Shown here: positions 34,169 through 45,524 of the stretch, one piece after another | Layout of the letters: the number at the start of each line of letters is the position of its first letter | Numbering within the stretch: position 1 is the first letter of the stretch | Assembly (NCBI GenBank): GCA_933228675.1 | Contig: OW121743.1 | Location: 52,559,215-52,623,214 of the forward strand | Direction: 5' to 3' | Length of the DNA: 64,000 nt | Origin: Stomorhina lunata | Taxonomy: Eukaryota; Arthropoda; Insecta; Diptera; Rhiniidae | The notes under the pieces: model-generated | What the model was told of the DNA's origin: nothing | The model's database searches: none | The model's input: the letters and a program-made list of their open reading frames with translations, nothing else | Translations under genes and position numbers: made by a program

Positions 34169-35455
34169 AAGAGTGTTCTAAAAAAAATATGCATTTACTA
34201 TTTTAGACAAAATTTATCCATAGTGCAAGAAATAATTTATTTTTTGATCAAGTTAGTTTCTATAGATATGTCAGATACTATTATTTTAGAAATTATTAAT
34301 TTTCAATAGTTATTTCAATCAAAATGGACTGCGAAAAAAAAGTTCGTGAAAATATAATTAAAGCTTTTCAAAAAAATCCGTCATGGACTTTTAAAAAAAT
34401 AGCTAAAAATTTGAAAGTTGACCCTCGAACGATTTCTAATGCCATCAGACGGTATAAGGAAAACCTGAGCATTGAAAGAAAACCTGGATCAGGGAGAAAA
34501 AAAGGTCCTACAGATATTGGTAAGGCAAAAGAAGTCGAGCGACTCTTTCGAAGAGCGCCTAACACTTCTTTAAGAAAAGCAGCTCGTACGGTGAAATGTT
34601 CTACGAAATTTGCACATAGAGTCAAAGCTTATGCTGGACTGAAGACATACAAAGTCCAAAAGGTTCCAGATCGCAATGCTATAAAGAACTTAGAAGCAAA
34701 AAAACGAGCGAAAAAATTGAAGTCTGATTTTATAAAAAAATACACCTGTTGTGTGATGGATGATGAAACATACGTACTGGCAGACTTTTCTCAACTTCCT
34801 GGTCAAGATTTTTATGTTGCTGATAAACGGGGCAATGTTCGGCAAGAGTTTCGCACAAAAAAAAAAACAAAATTCCCTAAGAAGTTTCTCGTGTGGCAAG
34901 CTATTTCCAGTTGTGGCAAAAGAAGTAAAGTATTTGTGGCATCTGGCACAATAAACACAGAAATTTATATAAAGGAGTGCCTACAAAAACGGTTGTTACC
35001 CTTTTTAAGAGAGCACAGAGTGATTACATTTTTTTGGCCCGATTTGGCATCATGCCATTATGGAAAAAAGGCACTTGAGTGGTACTCAAAGAATAATGTC
35101 ATTTTTGTACCACGAGAGGCAAATCCACCTAACTTCGGCCTGTGGAAAGGTATTGGGCTCTGGTAAAAAAGGAATTGAAGAACACAGGAAAGATTTCCAA
35201 GAACATGTCCGATTTTAAGCGCAGGTGAAACACATGCTCCAAAAAGGTATCAGAAGCAACTGTAAAATCTTTAATGGGAGGGTTTCCGAAAAAAGTCGAT
35301 AATTTTGCAAAACCCGAGTACTAAGTAAACATTTTAATGCTAAATGATTTTGTATAATATGTCATTATATTTGCGTATTTTGTAGAGTTTTTATATTAAA
35401 AGGTTTGATTTTTATTTAAGAAAATCCAACTACAAATTTTATTTAGAGCACTCTT
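34169..35455 (+). mobile_element. Tc1/mariner-type element (DD37E group), 1287 bp
   Basis: The left end AAGAGTGTTCTAAAAAAAAT and right end, inverted, AAGAGTGCTCTAAATAAAAT match at 18 of 20 bases. TA at 34167-34168 and 35456-35457 is the target duplication. A related empty site ACTCACATACTAG is present at 35895-35907 in the neighbouring copy of a local duplication, which supports these boundaries. Confidence 0.88.
34324..35324 (+). pseudogene. DD37E-type transposase, broken at the catalytic centre
   Basis: Transposase of the element at 34169-35455. ATG at 34324 opens a 280-codon frame. Residues about 18-45 (WTFKKIAKNLKVDPRTISNA) and about 80-102 (TSLRKAARTVKCSTKFAH) are paired helix-turn-helix segments, with a basic GSGRKKG link between them. 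The catalytic region shows CVMDDETYVLADFSQLPGQD (first Asp) and FFWPDLASCHYGKKALEWYS (second Asp). After REANPPN the DNA is about 10 nt shorter than needed for the usual CPELRPI stretch, so the frame shifts and stops at 35166. The rest (ERYWALVKKEL) continues in another frame, meets a TGA near 35226, then runs to a stop at 35322. With the usual spacing restored the second Asp and the Glu would be 37 residues apart, hence DD37E. Non-functional. Confidence 0.88.
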
Positions 35456-35457
35456 TA

Positions 35458-36316
35458 TACTAGAAAAAAGAAATGTATCAGCTTTTTGTAGCTAAAATTC
35501 AGAGTTTACTTTCGATTTCTTTCACATTATCTTTACAGAACATAAAAGCTGAAAAAATAAAAACCAGAAAAAGCTTTTTTAAGCCGAAAACATTTTTTGA
35601 AAGAACAAGTAAACAATCATTTAAAAATGAATTGAAAGCTTTTTTGATATTTTCCTTAAGACATTGCTTTTAGGTTTATAAAAAAAAATACTTTTTAAGC
35701 TTAAAGCTTTTGTTAAAAAAATCATATCTAAATTAACTTTAGGCTTTTTCAAGAATCAAATTATCTTAAGAAAACTTGACACTCAAAATTTACAAATTGT
35801 TAAAGGGTCAAGGGATCAAGGTTGATGTTTTTAAGACTAAGCTTTTGTAGAAATAAGCTTTTTCATGAAAAGCTTGCTTAAAACCTAATGTTTACTCACA
35901 TACTAGAAAAAAGAAATCTGACAGTTTTTGTATGCTAACATCATAGCAGAGTTTACTTTCGATTTCTTTCACATTATCTTTACAAAACATAAAAGCCTTA
36001 AAAATATGATTTCAGTAGAAGCTTTTTAAACCGAAAACATTTTTAGAATAAACAAGTAAACAATAATTAAACAATGATTTGAAAGTTTTCTTGAAGTTTT
36101 CTTTAAGACATAGCTTTTAGGTTTATTAAAAAATACACACTTTATAAGCTTAAAGCTGTTTTTAAAAAAATCATATCTAAATTTACTTTAGACTTTTTCA
36201 AGAATCAAATTATCTCAAGAAAACTTGGGACTCAAAATTTACAAATTGTTAAAGGGTCAATTGGTCAAGGTTGGTGTTTTTAAGACTAAGCTTTTGTAGA
36301 AATAAGCTTTTTCATA
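35458..36316. repeat. Diverged tandem duplication, period 443 bp
   Basis: TACTAGAAAAAAGAAAT at 35458 recurs at 35901, and the following ~400 bp align (TTTACTTTCGATTTCTTTC, ACATTATCTTTACA, TTTTCAAGAATCAAATTATC, AAATTTACAAATTGTTAAAG, TTTGTAGAAATAAGC). Copy 1 is interrupted at its left edge by the DD37E element; copy 2 ends where the dispersed repeat at 36317 begins. Frames at 35473-35673 and 36271-36585 are not supported as genes. Confidence 0.85.
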
Positions 36317-37015
36317 TAAATGGAAGCTATACTCGGTCAAGCCCGACTATATCATACCCTTCAGTACTAAGGTCAAATGTGGACCAACAATTAAACAAGT
36401 TTTCCTTAAGTCTTAGAGATTCCAAAATTTCGAGATTTATGTCATTTCCGGCTAAGGGCCTGATATGGGAGCTAGGGTTAATTGTGAAGCGATTATTACC
36501 AAATTTTGGTTATTGGTTTATATTTACGAAATATTTATCTGTGCAATGTTTTAGTAATCAAATGCATTTATCTTTAGAGTTATAAACGTTTTTGTGCTTT
36601 TATGTGTATTTTGAGATTGTGTCTCGTATGGGAGATATGGTCAAATATGGGCCGATTTCTAAAAACTAGGTACACTGATTAAGCAATATTTGTGCTGGCT
36701 GTAAAGGACCAAAAGCTCTATTCCGAAAAGGCATCCCTATGGGAGGTACCCGAAATAGTAATCTGTAATTTCACCCAAAAAGTATAGGGATCGTCCTTAG
36801 ACCAAATTTCATTAAATTATCTTTAGAGTTACGAACTGTAGAATGATAACAAGCTTACATAGATAACCGGCCAGCAAACCAGCCGGACGGACATCGGAAG
36901 TGATTCTAAGTCGATTGGTATACTAAAAGGTGGGTCTCAGACCGATATTTCTATGCCTTACAAACATCAGCACAAACCCAATATACCCTTTCCACCTATG
37001 GTGGTGAAGGGCATA
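36317..37015. repeat. Dispersed fly repeat with inverted edges
   Basis: Starts near AAGCTATACTCGGTCAAGCC and CGACTATATCATACCCTTCA, and ends at TATGGTGGTGAAGGGCATAA. The edge words ATACCCTTCA and TGAAGGGCAT are inverted. CCAGCCGGACGGACAT and GGTCTCAGACCGATATTTC are of a type I associate with interspersed repeats in many flies. No coding frame. It inserted into copy 2 of the 443-bp duplication. Confidence 0.5.
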
Positions 37016-37325
37016 AACATCAGGATATGGTAGAAGTGCCTTGCGCAAGATGGCTGTTGCATTTGCTTACAAAAGAAACGCAACCGTTTCACTATTTCGT
37101 TTAAATATATATTCAGCAGAAATATTTTGTTTTTGCCTCTTATCGACTATATACTCCAGTTTTAGACCCAAATCATTATTTATTGTTAAACTTTAAGAAA
37201 TGGGTCAGCAAAAAAAGATTTGAATCCAATGACAAAATCAACAAATGCCCATTTTGAAGATCTCTCTAAAGAGTTATGTAAGTCTTATGCAAGATTCATC
37301 AGTCTAAGCACTATGAAGTAGAGTA
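37016..37325 (+). pseudogene. Mariner (DD34D) remnant, internally deleted
   Basis: GCGCAAGATGGCTGTTGCAT reads ARWLLHLLT, as in the relic at 13.4 kb. It is followed closely by text equivalent to the third-aspartate block, LDPNHYLLLNFKKWVSKKRF. The region between is missing and frames change. Confidence 0.5.
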
Positions 37326-38885
37326 CAAATCGGGTGTCCCACCTTCGCATGGAGAAAATTAAACTTTGCAATACAGAAAGACGTATTTATCGGGAAAGCG
37401 TGCCGACTTGACGCAGAAGTTTGGAAATGCCAGTTATATGGAAATATAAGCTGTTTCTTTAAATTTTTGGAAAAAATTTAACTTAGAATACATTTTCAAA
37501 AAGTGTTTAAAAGCATGGTACTGAGAACTATGTGGGCTTTCCAACAAGATATATTACCTTATCGGTTGAAAACTTTCCTAATTATTAAGGGGTTTCCATC
37601 ATATTCTACATCCTTGAAGACTCTTCTAAAATTTTTGACTTTTTTCCTTTGTTGAGACCTCAAGATATAAAAATATGCATTTTTGTTACAATGGGCTAAC
37701 ATTAAGTCACTTTTACATAGGACGAAAAAGTATTTTTTCATACCATTTTCATAACTCCTTTTATGGTTTCTTTAAAGGCTTGTTAAAAGAATTCGAAAAA
37801 AGTAAAAAAATGTGTTAATAAGAAAACCCTGCAGATTACGACGAAGAAAGAATTAGATCGATATCTCTAACGGCTTAGCGGTATCTTAATCAAAAGATTT
37901 CGACAAAACTCACATTTTGAAAATCAAAAATGAACTCAAGCCTGATAATTCTTAATTTTTCAATTAATTCAATTTAAAGTTCGAATAATTTATTCCTAAA
38001 TAATTTTGAATATTAGAAAAAAGGTATTCAATTTTATTAAAATAATCTCACAATTTTAGACACCCTTTAATATTGTTAAATATTCTGTGAACCTAAAGCT
38101 TTGCTGAAGTTATTTCGATATATAAGTTTTTAAATTAAATATAATTTTTTTTAAAACTTGAAACTTGAATCTTTCGATTTCTTTTCTTGTGTAGAAGTAT
38201 TTTCTTTTACGAGCCCATTGTGCATATTTTCCATTAAACACTTTAATCTAAATTAAAATCTAAATAAATGTCTATAAATGAAATTTTGTTAAAGCATAAT
38301 TTGTAATGCTAATACCTAAAACGACTGACAGACTTTGAAACGAAGAAAATGATTCATACGTTCATCTTGTACTTTTCTTCATTCTAGGATGTTCTCTTTT
38401 TTGACAGTTTCCCTATAATTTTTCTTTTACAATAACAAATGAAGTGACACGGTTCAATCGATTTAAGAAGATTTTAATGTTTATTGACAGGCGGATAGAC
38501 GTTTACAAATACTCTAATAAACATAGATCTAGATTAAGATAATAAAAAACAAAACGGAGAAAAAAAATAGGAATTTTGTGGTTGTTTATTATACGCTTTT
38601 ATTATCCTTAAAGGTAATTCAAGGTTGTTAAGTTTAGCGAAGAATGGAGAAGAACTACTTATGTATGGATGGTTGTTTGTATGTGTGTACATACAAGGTG
38701 TAGCGAATTTAAGGAATTGCCAAGGAATAACTACAAAATATTGTGTTTTTTCTTGTAAAGAATTCTAGTAACTAGATAAGGATTTCGAAGACCTTAAGAG
38801 TGGGAATAAAATTATTTTATGTTTCTATATTTGTGAATTATGTGTGTGTTTATTTAATAGTGTCAAGTTTAATTGAATATGTCTT
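37326..38885. other. Non-coding stretch
   Basis: No gene, array or transposon recognised. The 60-codon frame at 37559-37741 has no support. Confidence 0.4.
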
Positions 38886-40085
38886 TTGGTATGCTAAAGG
38901 TACCATTTGGTATACTAAAAGTATCTTTTGGTTAACTAAAAGTACCTTTTGGTAAACTAAAAGTACCTTTTGGTGTACTAAACTTTCCTTTCGGTGCACA
39001 AAAAGTAGCTTTTGCTATACTAAAAGTACCTTTTGGTATACAAAAAGTACCTTTCATTATACAAAAAGTACCTTTTATTATACAAAAAGTACCTTTTAGT
39101 ATACAAGAAGTACTTTTTGGTATACAAGAAGCACTTTATGGTATACTAAAAGTAAAATTTGGTACACAAAAGTATCTTTTGGTACACAAATAGTTAATTT
39201 TGATATACAAAAACTACATTTTGGTATACAAAAATTACCTTTTGGTATAATAAAAGTACCTTTTAGCATACTAAAAGTGTCTTTTTGTATACTAGAGTAC
39301 CTTTAGGTACTCTAAAAGTATCTTCTGGTATACAAAAAGCATCTTTTGGTATACAAAAAGTAACTTTTTGTATACAAAAGTTCCTTTTGGTATACAAAAA
39401 GTTCCTTTTGGCATACAAAAAGTTCCTTTTGGTATACAAAAAGTTCCTTTTGGCATACAAAAAGTTCCTTTTGGTATACAAAAAGTTCCTTTTGGCATAC
39501 AAAAAGTACATTTTGGTACACAAAAAGGAACTTTTGGTATACAAAAAGTACCTATTGGTATACAAAAAGTACCTTTTGATGAACAAAAAGTACCTTTTGG
39601 TATACTAAAAGTGCTTTTTGGTTTACTAAAATAACCTCTTGGTATATTAAAAGTACCTTTTGGTATACTAAAAGTACATTTTGGTATACAAAATTACCTT
39701 TTGTTATACAAAAAGAATCTTTTGGTGCACAAAAAGTACCTTTTGGTATACAAAAAGTACCTTTTGGTGTACAAAAGTACCTTTTGGTATACAAAAAGTA
39801 GCTTTTGGTATACAAAAAGTAGCTTTTGGTATACAAAAAGTATCTTTTGGTATACAAAAAGTACCCTTTGGTATACAAAAAATATCTTTTGGTATACAAA
39901 AATTACATTTTGGTATTTAAAAAGTACCTTTTGGTATACAAAAAGTACTTTTTGGTATACAGAAAGTACCTTTTGTATAATAAAAGTACCTTTTGGTATA
40001 CAAAAAGTACCTTTTGATATACAAAAAGTACCTTTTGGTATACTTAAAGTACCTTTTGGTAAACTAAAAGTACCTTTTGGTATAC
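38886..40085 (+). repeat. GTAC-family 21-bp array, forward orientation (block 1)
   Basis: About 57 copies of a 21-bp unit combining GGTATAC, AAAAAGT or TAAAAGT, and ACCTTTT. The GTATAC core is palindromic and AAAAGTACCTTTT is nearly so. Two thirds of the block use ATACAAAAAGT and the edges ATACTAAAAGT. Open frames on both strands here (such as FGIQKVP and TFCIPKG repeats) arise from the period and lack any non-repetitive part. Confidence 0.93.
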
Positions 40086-41095
40086 TGTGTGAGTAAACAA
40101 GAACTTGCAAATTATGTTAATCAAATATCTTGATATGTTTGAATGTTTGTGTATAGGTAAAAGCATACATTTTTCATATGTTTTATTTGTGTGAGTATGT
40201 ATATAGGCATGTGTGTTTGTGTTTTTATAGTTTTAATACGAGTTTATTTGTTTATAAATGTTACGTTAATAAATATAAAAGTAAAACTAAACAATATTTT
40301 TTATTGAAATATTAAAATATTGAAATAATTTGTTTATATAAGAAGAAATAATAAATAGGTTAGAAAAGAGCAGTTTTTATTCAAGTAGAAGATATAAAGA
40401 AAGTTAGAAGATAGACTTTTAGCTAGATAAATTAAAGATAGTAGAAGTGAAAGTAGAAAATATTTATAGTTAAGGATGAACAAACCTGTAAAGGGGGTTA
40501 TTCAAAAAGATAAACATAAAAAAGTTTAAGGAGGAAAAATAGAAATAAGTGGAAAAAAGTTAGTAAAAGTTTGTTTTGTTATAGTTAGAGATAATATTTA
40601 AAAATAGTTCAAGAAACTGAAATTAAAACAAAAATTATATGCAAAACTTAGTTTTGATAAGATAACACAAAAATTAGTAAAGAAAGAAAACTATCAAAAA
40701 CAAGTGTTGAAATTTGGTGCTAGAAAATGTCTTTAGGTTAAAAGTGTTTTTAAGAATTAAGAAAATATTAAAAGTTTTAAGTGATAAAAAGTGTGACCTC
40801 AAGGAAAATGTAAATGAAAATGGTGAAAGTTTTGAACATGTTAGGCATGTTATTACTATAAGTGAAATTTTTTAGTCAAGGTTTTTAAAAAAACAGTATT
40901 AAGTGTTTCTGATAATGCTTAGGTACTTAAAGCTAATAAAATAGCGAAAGATTCTTATTATTATAAAAGGCACTTTGTGAGATAATTTCGTTGTTGGAGT
41001 CGAATTTTCTTTCCAGGTTTGAAAACAAGGAAGTGGCGGATGAAAGGCAATTTGTAGCCCAATTTATGGATGACAATGTTGTCATTTGCAAGTAC
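40086..41095. other. Spacer between inverted GTAC arrays
   Basis: AT-rich spacer of about 1 kb without recognised genes. Its right end carries about 100 bp of non-repetitive, open sequence (41001-41095; for example NKEVADERQFVAQFMDDN) that runs into the next array. I do not recognise it. Confidence 0.4.
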
Positions 41096-41770
41096 GGTAT
41101 ACTGAAAGGTACTTTTAGCATACCAAAAAGTACTTCTTGTATACCAAACGCTACTTTTAGTACACCAAAAGGTACTTTAAGAATAACAAAAGGTACTTTT
41201 AGTATACCAAAAGGTACTTTCAGTATACCAAAAGGTACTTTTAGTATACTAGAAGGCAATTTTAGTGTACTAAAAAGTAATTTTAGTATACCAAAATGTA
41301 CTTTTAGTATACCAAAAGCTACTTTTAGTATACCAAAAGCTACTTTTAGTATACCAGAAGATACTTTTAGTACACCATAAGGTAATTTTATTATACCAAA
41401 AGGTACTTTTAGTATACCAAAAAGTACTTTTAGTATACCAAAAGGTACTTTTAGTATACCAAAAGGTACTTTTAGTATACCAAAAGGTACTTTTAGCATA
41501 CCAAAAGGTACTTTTAGTATACCAAAAGGTACTTTTAGTATACCAAAAGGTACTTTTAGTATACCCAAAGGTACTTTTAGTATACCAAAAGGTACTTCTA
41601 GTATACCAAAAGGTACTTTTAGTATACCAAAAGGTACTTTTAGTATACCAAAAGGTACTTTTAGTATACCAAAAGGTACTTTTAGTATACCAAAAGGTAC
41701 TTTTAGTATACCAAAAGGTACTTGTAGTATACCAAAAGGTACTTTTAGTATACCACAAGGTAATTTTAGT
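41096..41770 (-). repeat. GTAC-family 21-bp array, reverse orientation (block 2)
   Basis: About 32 copies of the block-1 edge unit in the opposite orientation (plus strand reads GGTACTTTTAGTATACCAAA). The middle (41400-41750) is nearly uniform. Frames of 129, 162 and 211 codons on the two strands here are repeat artefacts. Confidence 0.93.
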
Positions 41771-42540
41771 AGGATCCTACCACTAAAAATGGCTAAAGAT
41801 TGCCTATTAGTCCAAAAGGTACTCTTTATTCTTAAAAAAAATTATTACAAAAATTACTTTATTTTATTCAAAACTCTCGTTTCTTTCTAATTTTTAGCCT
41901 ATTTAAACAAAAATGAGCTTTTTAAGCTTAACAAACATTAGCAAAATTTTTTGACATTACGCCCTAGAAAATACCCCCACAAATACATAAACATTCGTAT
42001 AAATTACACCATTAACATAAAACGAGTCCCTACAATTTATGACTCAACTTTTGATACATTTAAGCTTTTATGTCTTTTTAAATACTTAATTTCACTTAAT
42101 TTGTAATAAAAAGCTACAAGGAAATGAACTGGACGCATACATTAATGCACAAAATATCGTTTTCCTTTTAATGTTCAGGTATTTTCCTTTTTTTCGTTAT
42201 TTAACTCATTTAGAACAAAATTTAAGCAATTGTGTTTATTTTGGTGACACACGAAAATGGAACTACATAAATAGTTGGTATTTTATTACCAAGTTTATGG
42301 CTTTTGCGGTTTCTCAGAAGCAAGGGGGGGGGGGGGGGGGTTTATGTGACGTGTTGTGATGTTGAAAAGGGGCTGGCTGTAGTTGGCATGTGTTAGAATG
42401 TTAATATTTGTAAATGGCCAATTCCGTTCGTTTTGCTTATGATATATGACACTAATTTAGATTAAATATATAACGGAAATTGTTTATGTACGTATTCAAA
42501 ATATGAGGTTTGCTTAACAGTAACCACTAACCCCTTGGTG
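41771..42540. other. Spacer with a run of 17 G
   Basis: Otherwise AT-rich. The uninterrupted run of 17 G at 42324-42340 is the most striking base-composition feature. The 62-codon frame at 42171-42359 ends beyond the G run and is unsupported. Confidence 0.5.
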
Positions 42541-43092
42541 TCTATGTCAAGTTTAACTGAGAGTGTCTTTTGGTAAACTAAAGGTACCTTTTGGTGTACT
42601 AAAGGTACCTTTTGCTACACAAAAAGTACCTTTTGGTATTCTTAAAGTAATTGTTTGGTGTATTAAAAGTAGATTTTGATATACTAGAAGTCCCTTTTGG
42701 TATACTAAAAGTATGGTATGCTAACAGTACCTTTTGGTATACTTAAATTACCTTTTGGCATTCTAAAAGTACTTTTAGTGTACTAAAAGTGCCTTTTGGT
42801 ATACTAAAAGTACCTTTTGGTATACTAAAAGTACCTTTTGGTATACTAAAAATGCCTTTTGGCATACAAAAAGTACCTTTTGGTATACTAAAAGTACCTT
42901 TTGATATACTAAAAGTACCTTTTGGTATACTTAAAGTAACTTTTGGTATATTAAAAGTACCTTTTGTGTACTTAAAGTACCTAGTACCTTTTGTTACACT
43001 AAAAATACCTTTTCTTATACCAAAAGTAACTTTTGGTGTACTAAAAGTACCTTTTGGTATACCAAAAGTGACTTTTGGTACACTTAATTTAC
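42541..43092 (+). repeat. GTAC-family 21-bp array, forward orientation (block 3)
   Basis: About 25 more diverged copies of the block-1 edge unit (GGTATACTAAAAGTACCTTT). The left flank GTCAAGTTTAACTGAGAGTG matches that of block 1 (GTCAAGTTTAATTGAATATG), so blocks 1 and 3 derive from one larger unit. Confidence 0.9.
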
Positions 43093-43114
43093 ACTCCAGT
43101 ACCTAACACCGTTT

Positions 43115-43235
43115 TCATTCATGAATTGAGCTACAAATTTGCCCTTTCATCTGACATATTCTCCGGACTTAGCCTTGAGTGAATGTAACTTGTTTCCAAA
43201 GTTAGAAAGAAATTTAACTCCAAGAACTAAATTAT
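43115..43235 (+). pseudogene. Short mariner (DD34D) remnant
   Basis: The plus strand reads TYSPDLALSECNLFPKLERN, matching the third catalytic block YSPDLAPSDY-LFP of mariner transposases. Only about 40 residues remain, directly next to the end of array block 3. Confidence 0.6.
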
Positions 43236-43504
43236 CTCAAAAAGTACCTTTTACAATAATAAGAACGTTTAGAGTAATAAAGAAATTTTAGAACCTATAA
43301 TAAAGATAATTCATAAAAAGGTACATTTCAAAGTAAAATTTTGCGAGGAGTAGAATAGAAATTACTTTTTAAAAAAAAAGTTAATATTAGAATAAAAAGT
43401 ACATGTTGGAACAAAACCCACCATTAAAAATATAAAGTTTTTTTTAGTATAAAAAGTTGTTTTTAGTAAAAATGTAAATTTTATTATAAAAAATTAACTT
43501 TTAG

Positions 43505-44190
43505 TTTGGCAAGTACTTTTTAGTATCAAAAGTACTTTGTAGTACAAAATGTACTTTGTAGTGTTAAAAGTACCTTTTAGTGTAAAAGGTACCATTTAGT
43601 ATAATAAGTACCTTTTAGTATAAAAAGTACCTTTTAGTATAAAAAGTTCCTTTTAGTATAAAAAGTACCTTTTAGTATAAAAAGTTCCTTTTAGTATAAA
43701 AAGTACCTTTTAGTATAAAAAGTACCTTTTAGTATAAAAAATACCTTTTAGTATAAAAAGTACCTTTTAGTATAAAAAGTACCTTTTAGTACAAAAAGTT
43801 TCTTTTAGTATAAAAAGTACCTTTTAGTATAAAAAGTACCTTTTAGTATAAAAAGTACCTTTTAGTATAAAAAGTACCTTTTAGTATAAAAAGTACCTTT
43901 TAGTATAAAAAATACCTTTTAGTATAAAAAGTACCTTTTAGTGTAAAAAGTACCTTTTAGTATAAAAAGTAAATTTAAATATAAAAAGTACCTCTTAGTA
44001 TAAACAGTACCTTTTAGAATTAAAAGTACCTTTTAATATAAAAAGTATTTTTTTGTATAAAAATCACCTTTTAGCATAAAAAGTACGTTTTGGTATAAAA
44101 AGTACGTTGTGGTATAAAAAGTACCTTTTAGTATAAAAATTACCTCTTAGCTTTAATAGTAATATTTTGTATAAAAGAGTACATTTTAGT
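43505..44190 (+). repeat. GTAC-family 19-bp array (block 4)
   Basis: About 34 copies of the 19-bp unit GTACCTTTTAGTATAAAAA, very uniform between 43590 and 43950. It resembles the 21-bp GTAC units but is two bases shorter, having lost the palindromic GTATAC. Approach sequence from 43240 shows decayed single units. Confidence 0.92.
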
Positions 44191-44995
44191 TGTTATTTGA
44201 ATTTTTTGTATGAACTTTTAAACTTTTCATAAAGTTCGTTTGTTAATTTTGTATCAATGTGAATGTGTGTGTTTTACACTCATCTAAATAATTTAATGTT
44301 ACAACTACACTGACCTCAATACATAATTGATATGAATGAAAAAGGTTTTTTTTTTATTCTCAAATTTTATTTTTGTTGTTATTGAATATAGTTTTCTTTT
44401 GTTTTGTTGTTATTAGTCTTTTTTATTGGTTTATTTTAGAGTTTTTAAGGGGGTTTGTTAAAGTTATAGTTAAAAGGGGGTGTTGGGAATGGTACAACTG
44501 TGCAGAGGGAGGGTATCATTCTCAATAATTAAAGTTTGTCTAATTACTACTTGTAAGAGGTATAAGGGGGAAAAAGGTGATTTTCATAACCAAGAAAATA
44601 GTTAACGTCTTAGAATTTAGATATTTATAAAATATTAGATTTTAGTTTTTATAAACTTTTTAATATAAATATAATCGATATGATTTTTTAATACAAATCA
44701 TAACCCTTTAGTTTAATAACAAACAGTAAAGCATATTTTTAGTAAACTTTTTATAATCTCAATTTTTTTTTATATTTGTCTTAAAATTGTTTTCTTTTTC
44801 TGAACCCATTACGTTTAATCGTCACTAAATTTTAATCTACTATTTATGCTTAGTTATTTTTATTTAAATTAAAGTTAGCTTACGACCAAGAATCTTCATA
44901 AGGATAAGTCTTTTAAGTTTATATTTTAAATGGAATAAATATAAAAAAGATAAAACAATTTTTTGCATATATAGTACAATACTTAAACATACTTA
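44191..44995. other. AT-rich non-coding stretch
   Basis: No recognised feature. Confidence 0.4.
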
Positions 44996-45353
44996 GCTTT
45001 AATATTATATCTACTCTAGATTGCATAGAATTATTAAAGTACATATGTATATATTCATATTTATTTTTTTTATTATTTATTACACTGTGCTAAACTAAAA
45101 GAGAAATTTAATTCGTTTGCAGTTCGTTAAAAGTAATCGAGTAAATCATAAGTACATATTTTTGTAGTAAATAAGCTTTAATATTATATCTACTCTAGAT
45201 TGCATAGAATTATTAAAGTACATATGTATATATTCATATTTATTTTTTTTATTATTTATTACACTGTGCTAAACTAAAAGAGAAATTTAATTCGTTTGCA
45301 GTTCGTTAAAAGTAATCGAGTAAATCATAAGTACATATTTTTGTAGTAAATAA
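44996..45353. repeat. Identical 179-bp tandem duplication
   Basis: CTTTAATATTATATC begins at about 44997 and again about 179 bp later. I found no difference between the two copies, which both end TTTTTGTAGTAAATAAG. This is either a recent duplication or an assembly artefact. Confidence 0.9.
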
Positions 45354-45524
45354 GTACAAATAAAAAAATTGTTATATGAGACTAGCTGCATATTTTTGGT
45401 GTAGCACAGTGTTATAGTAGTAAGTATTTATATTAAAAAAATGCTGTTTATTTAAAGTTAAATTTTCTCATATGTAACAAAAATAACTTAATATAAAAAT
45501 ACAGAAAAAAAAGAAGTAAAAAAT

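Noticed and set aside
40991..41380. Frame with a unique N-terminal part (NKEVADERQFVAQFMDDN) fused to repeats, as a possible gene
   Set aside because: The unique part is only about 35 residues, the rest is array, and the opposite strand is also open.
38886..44190. Many overlapping frames of 60-211 codons on both strands (FGIQKVP, TFCIPKG, STFWYTK repeats)
   Set aside because: They follow from 21-bp periodicity in the GTAC arrays. Simultaneous openness in several frames of both strands argues against coding.
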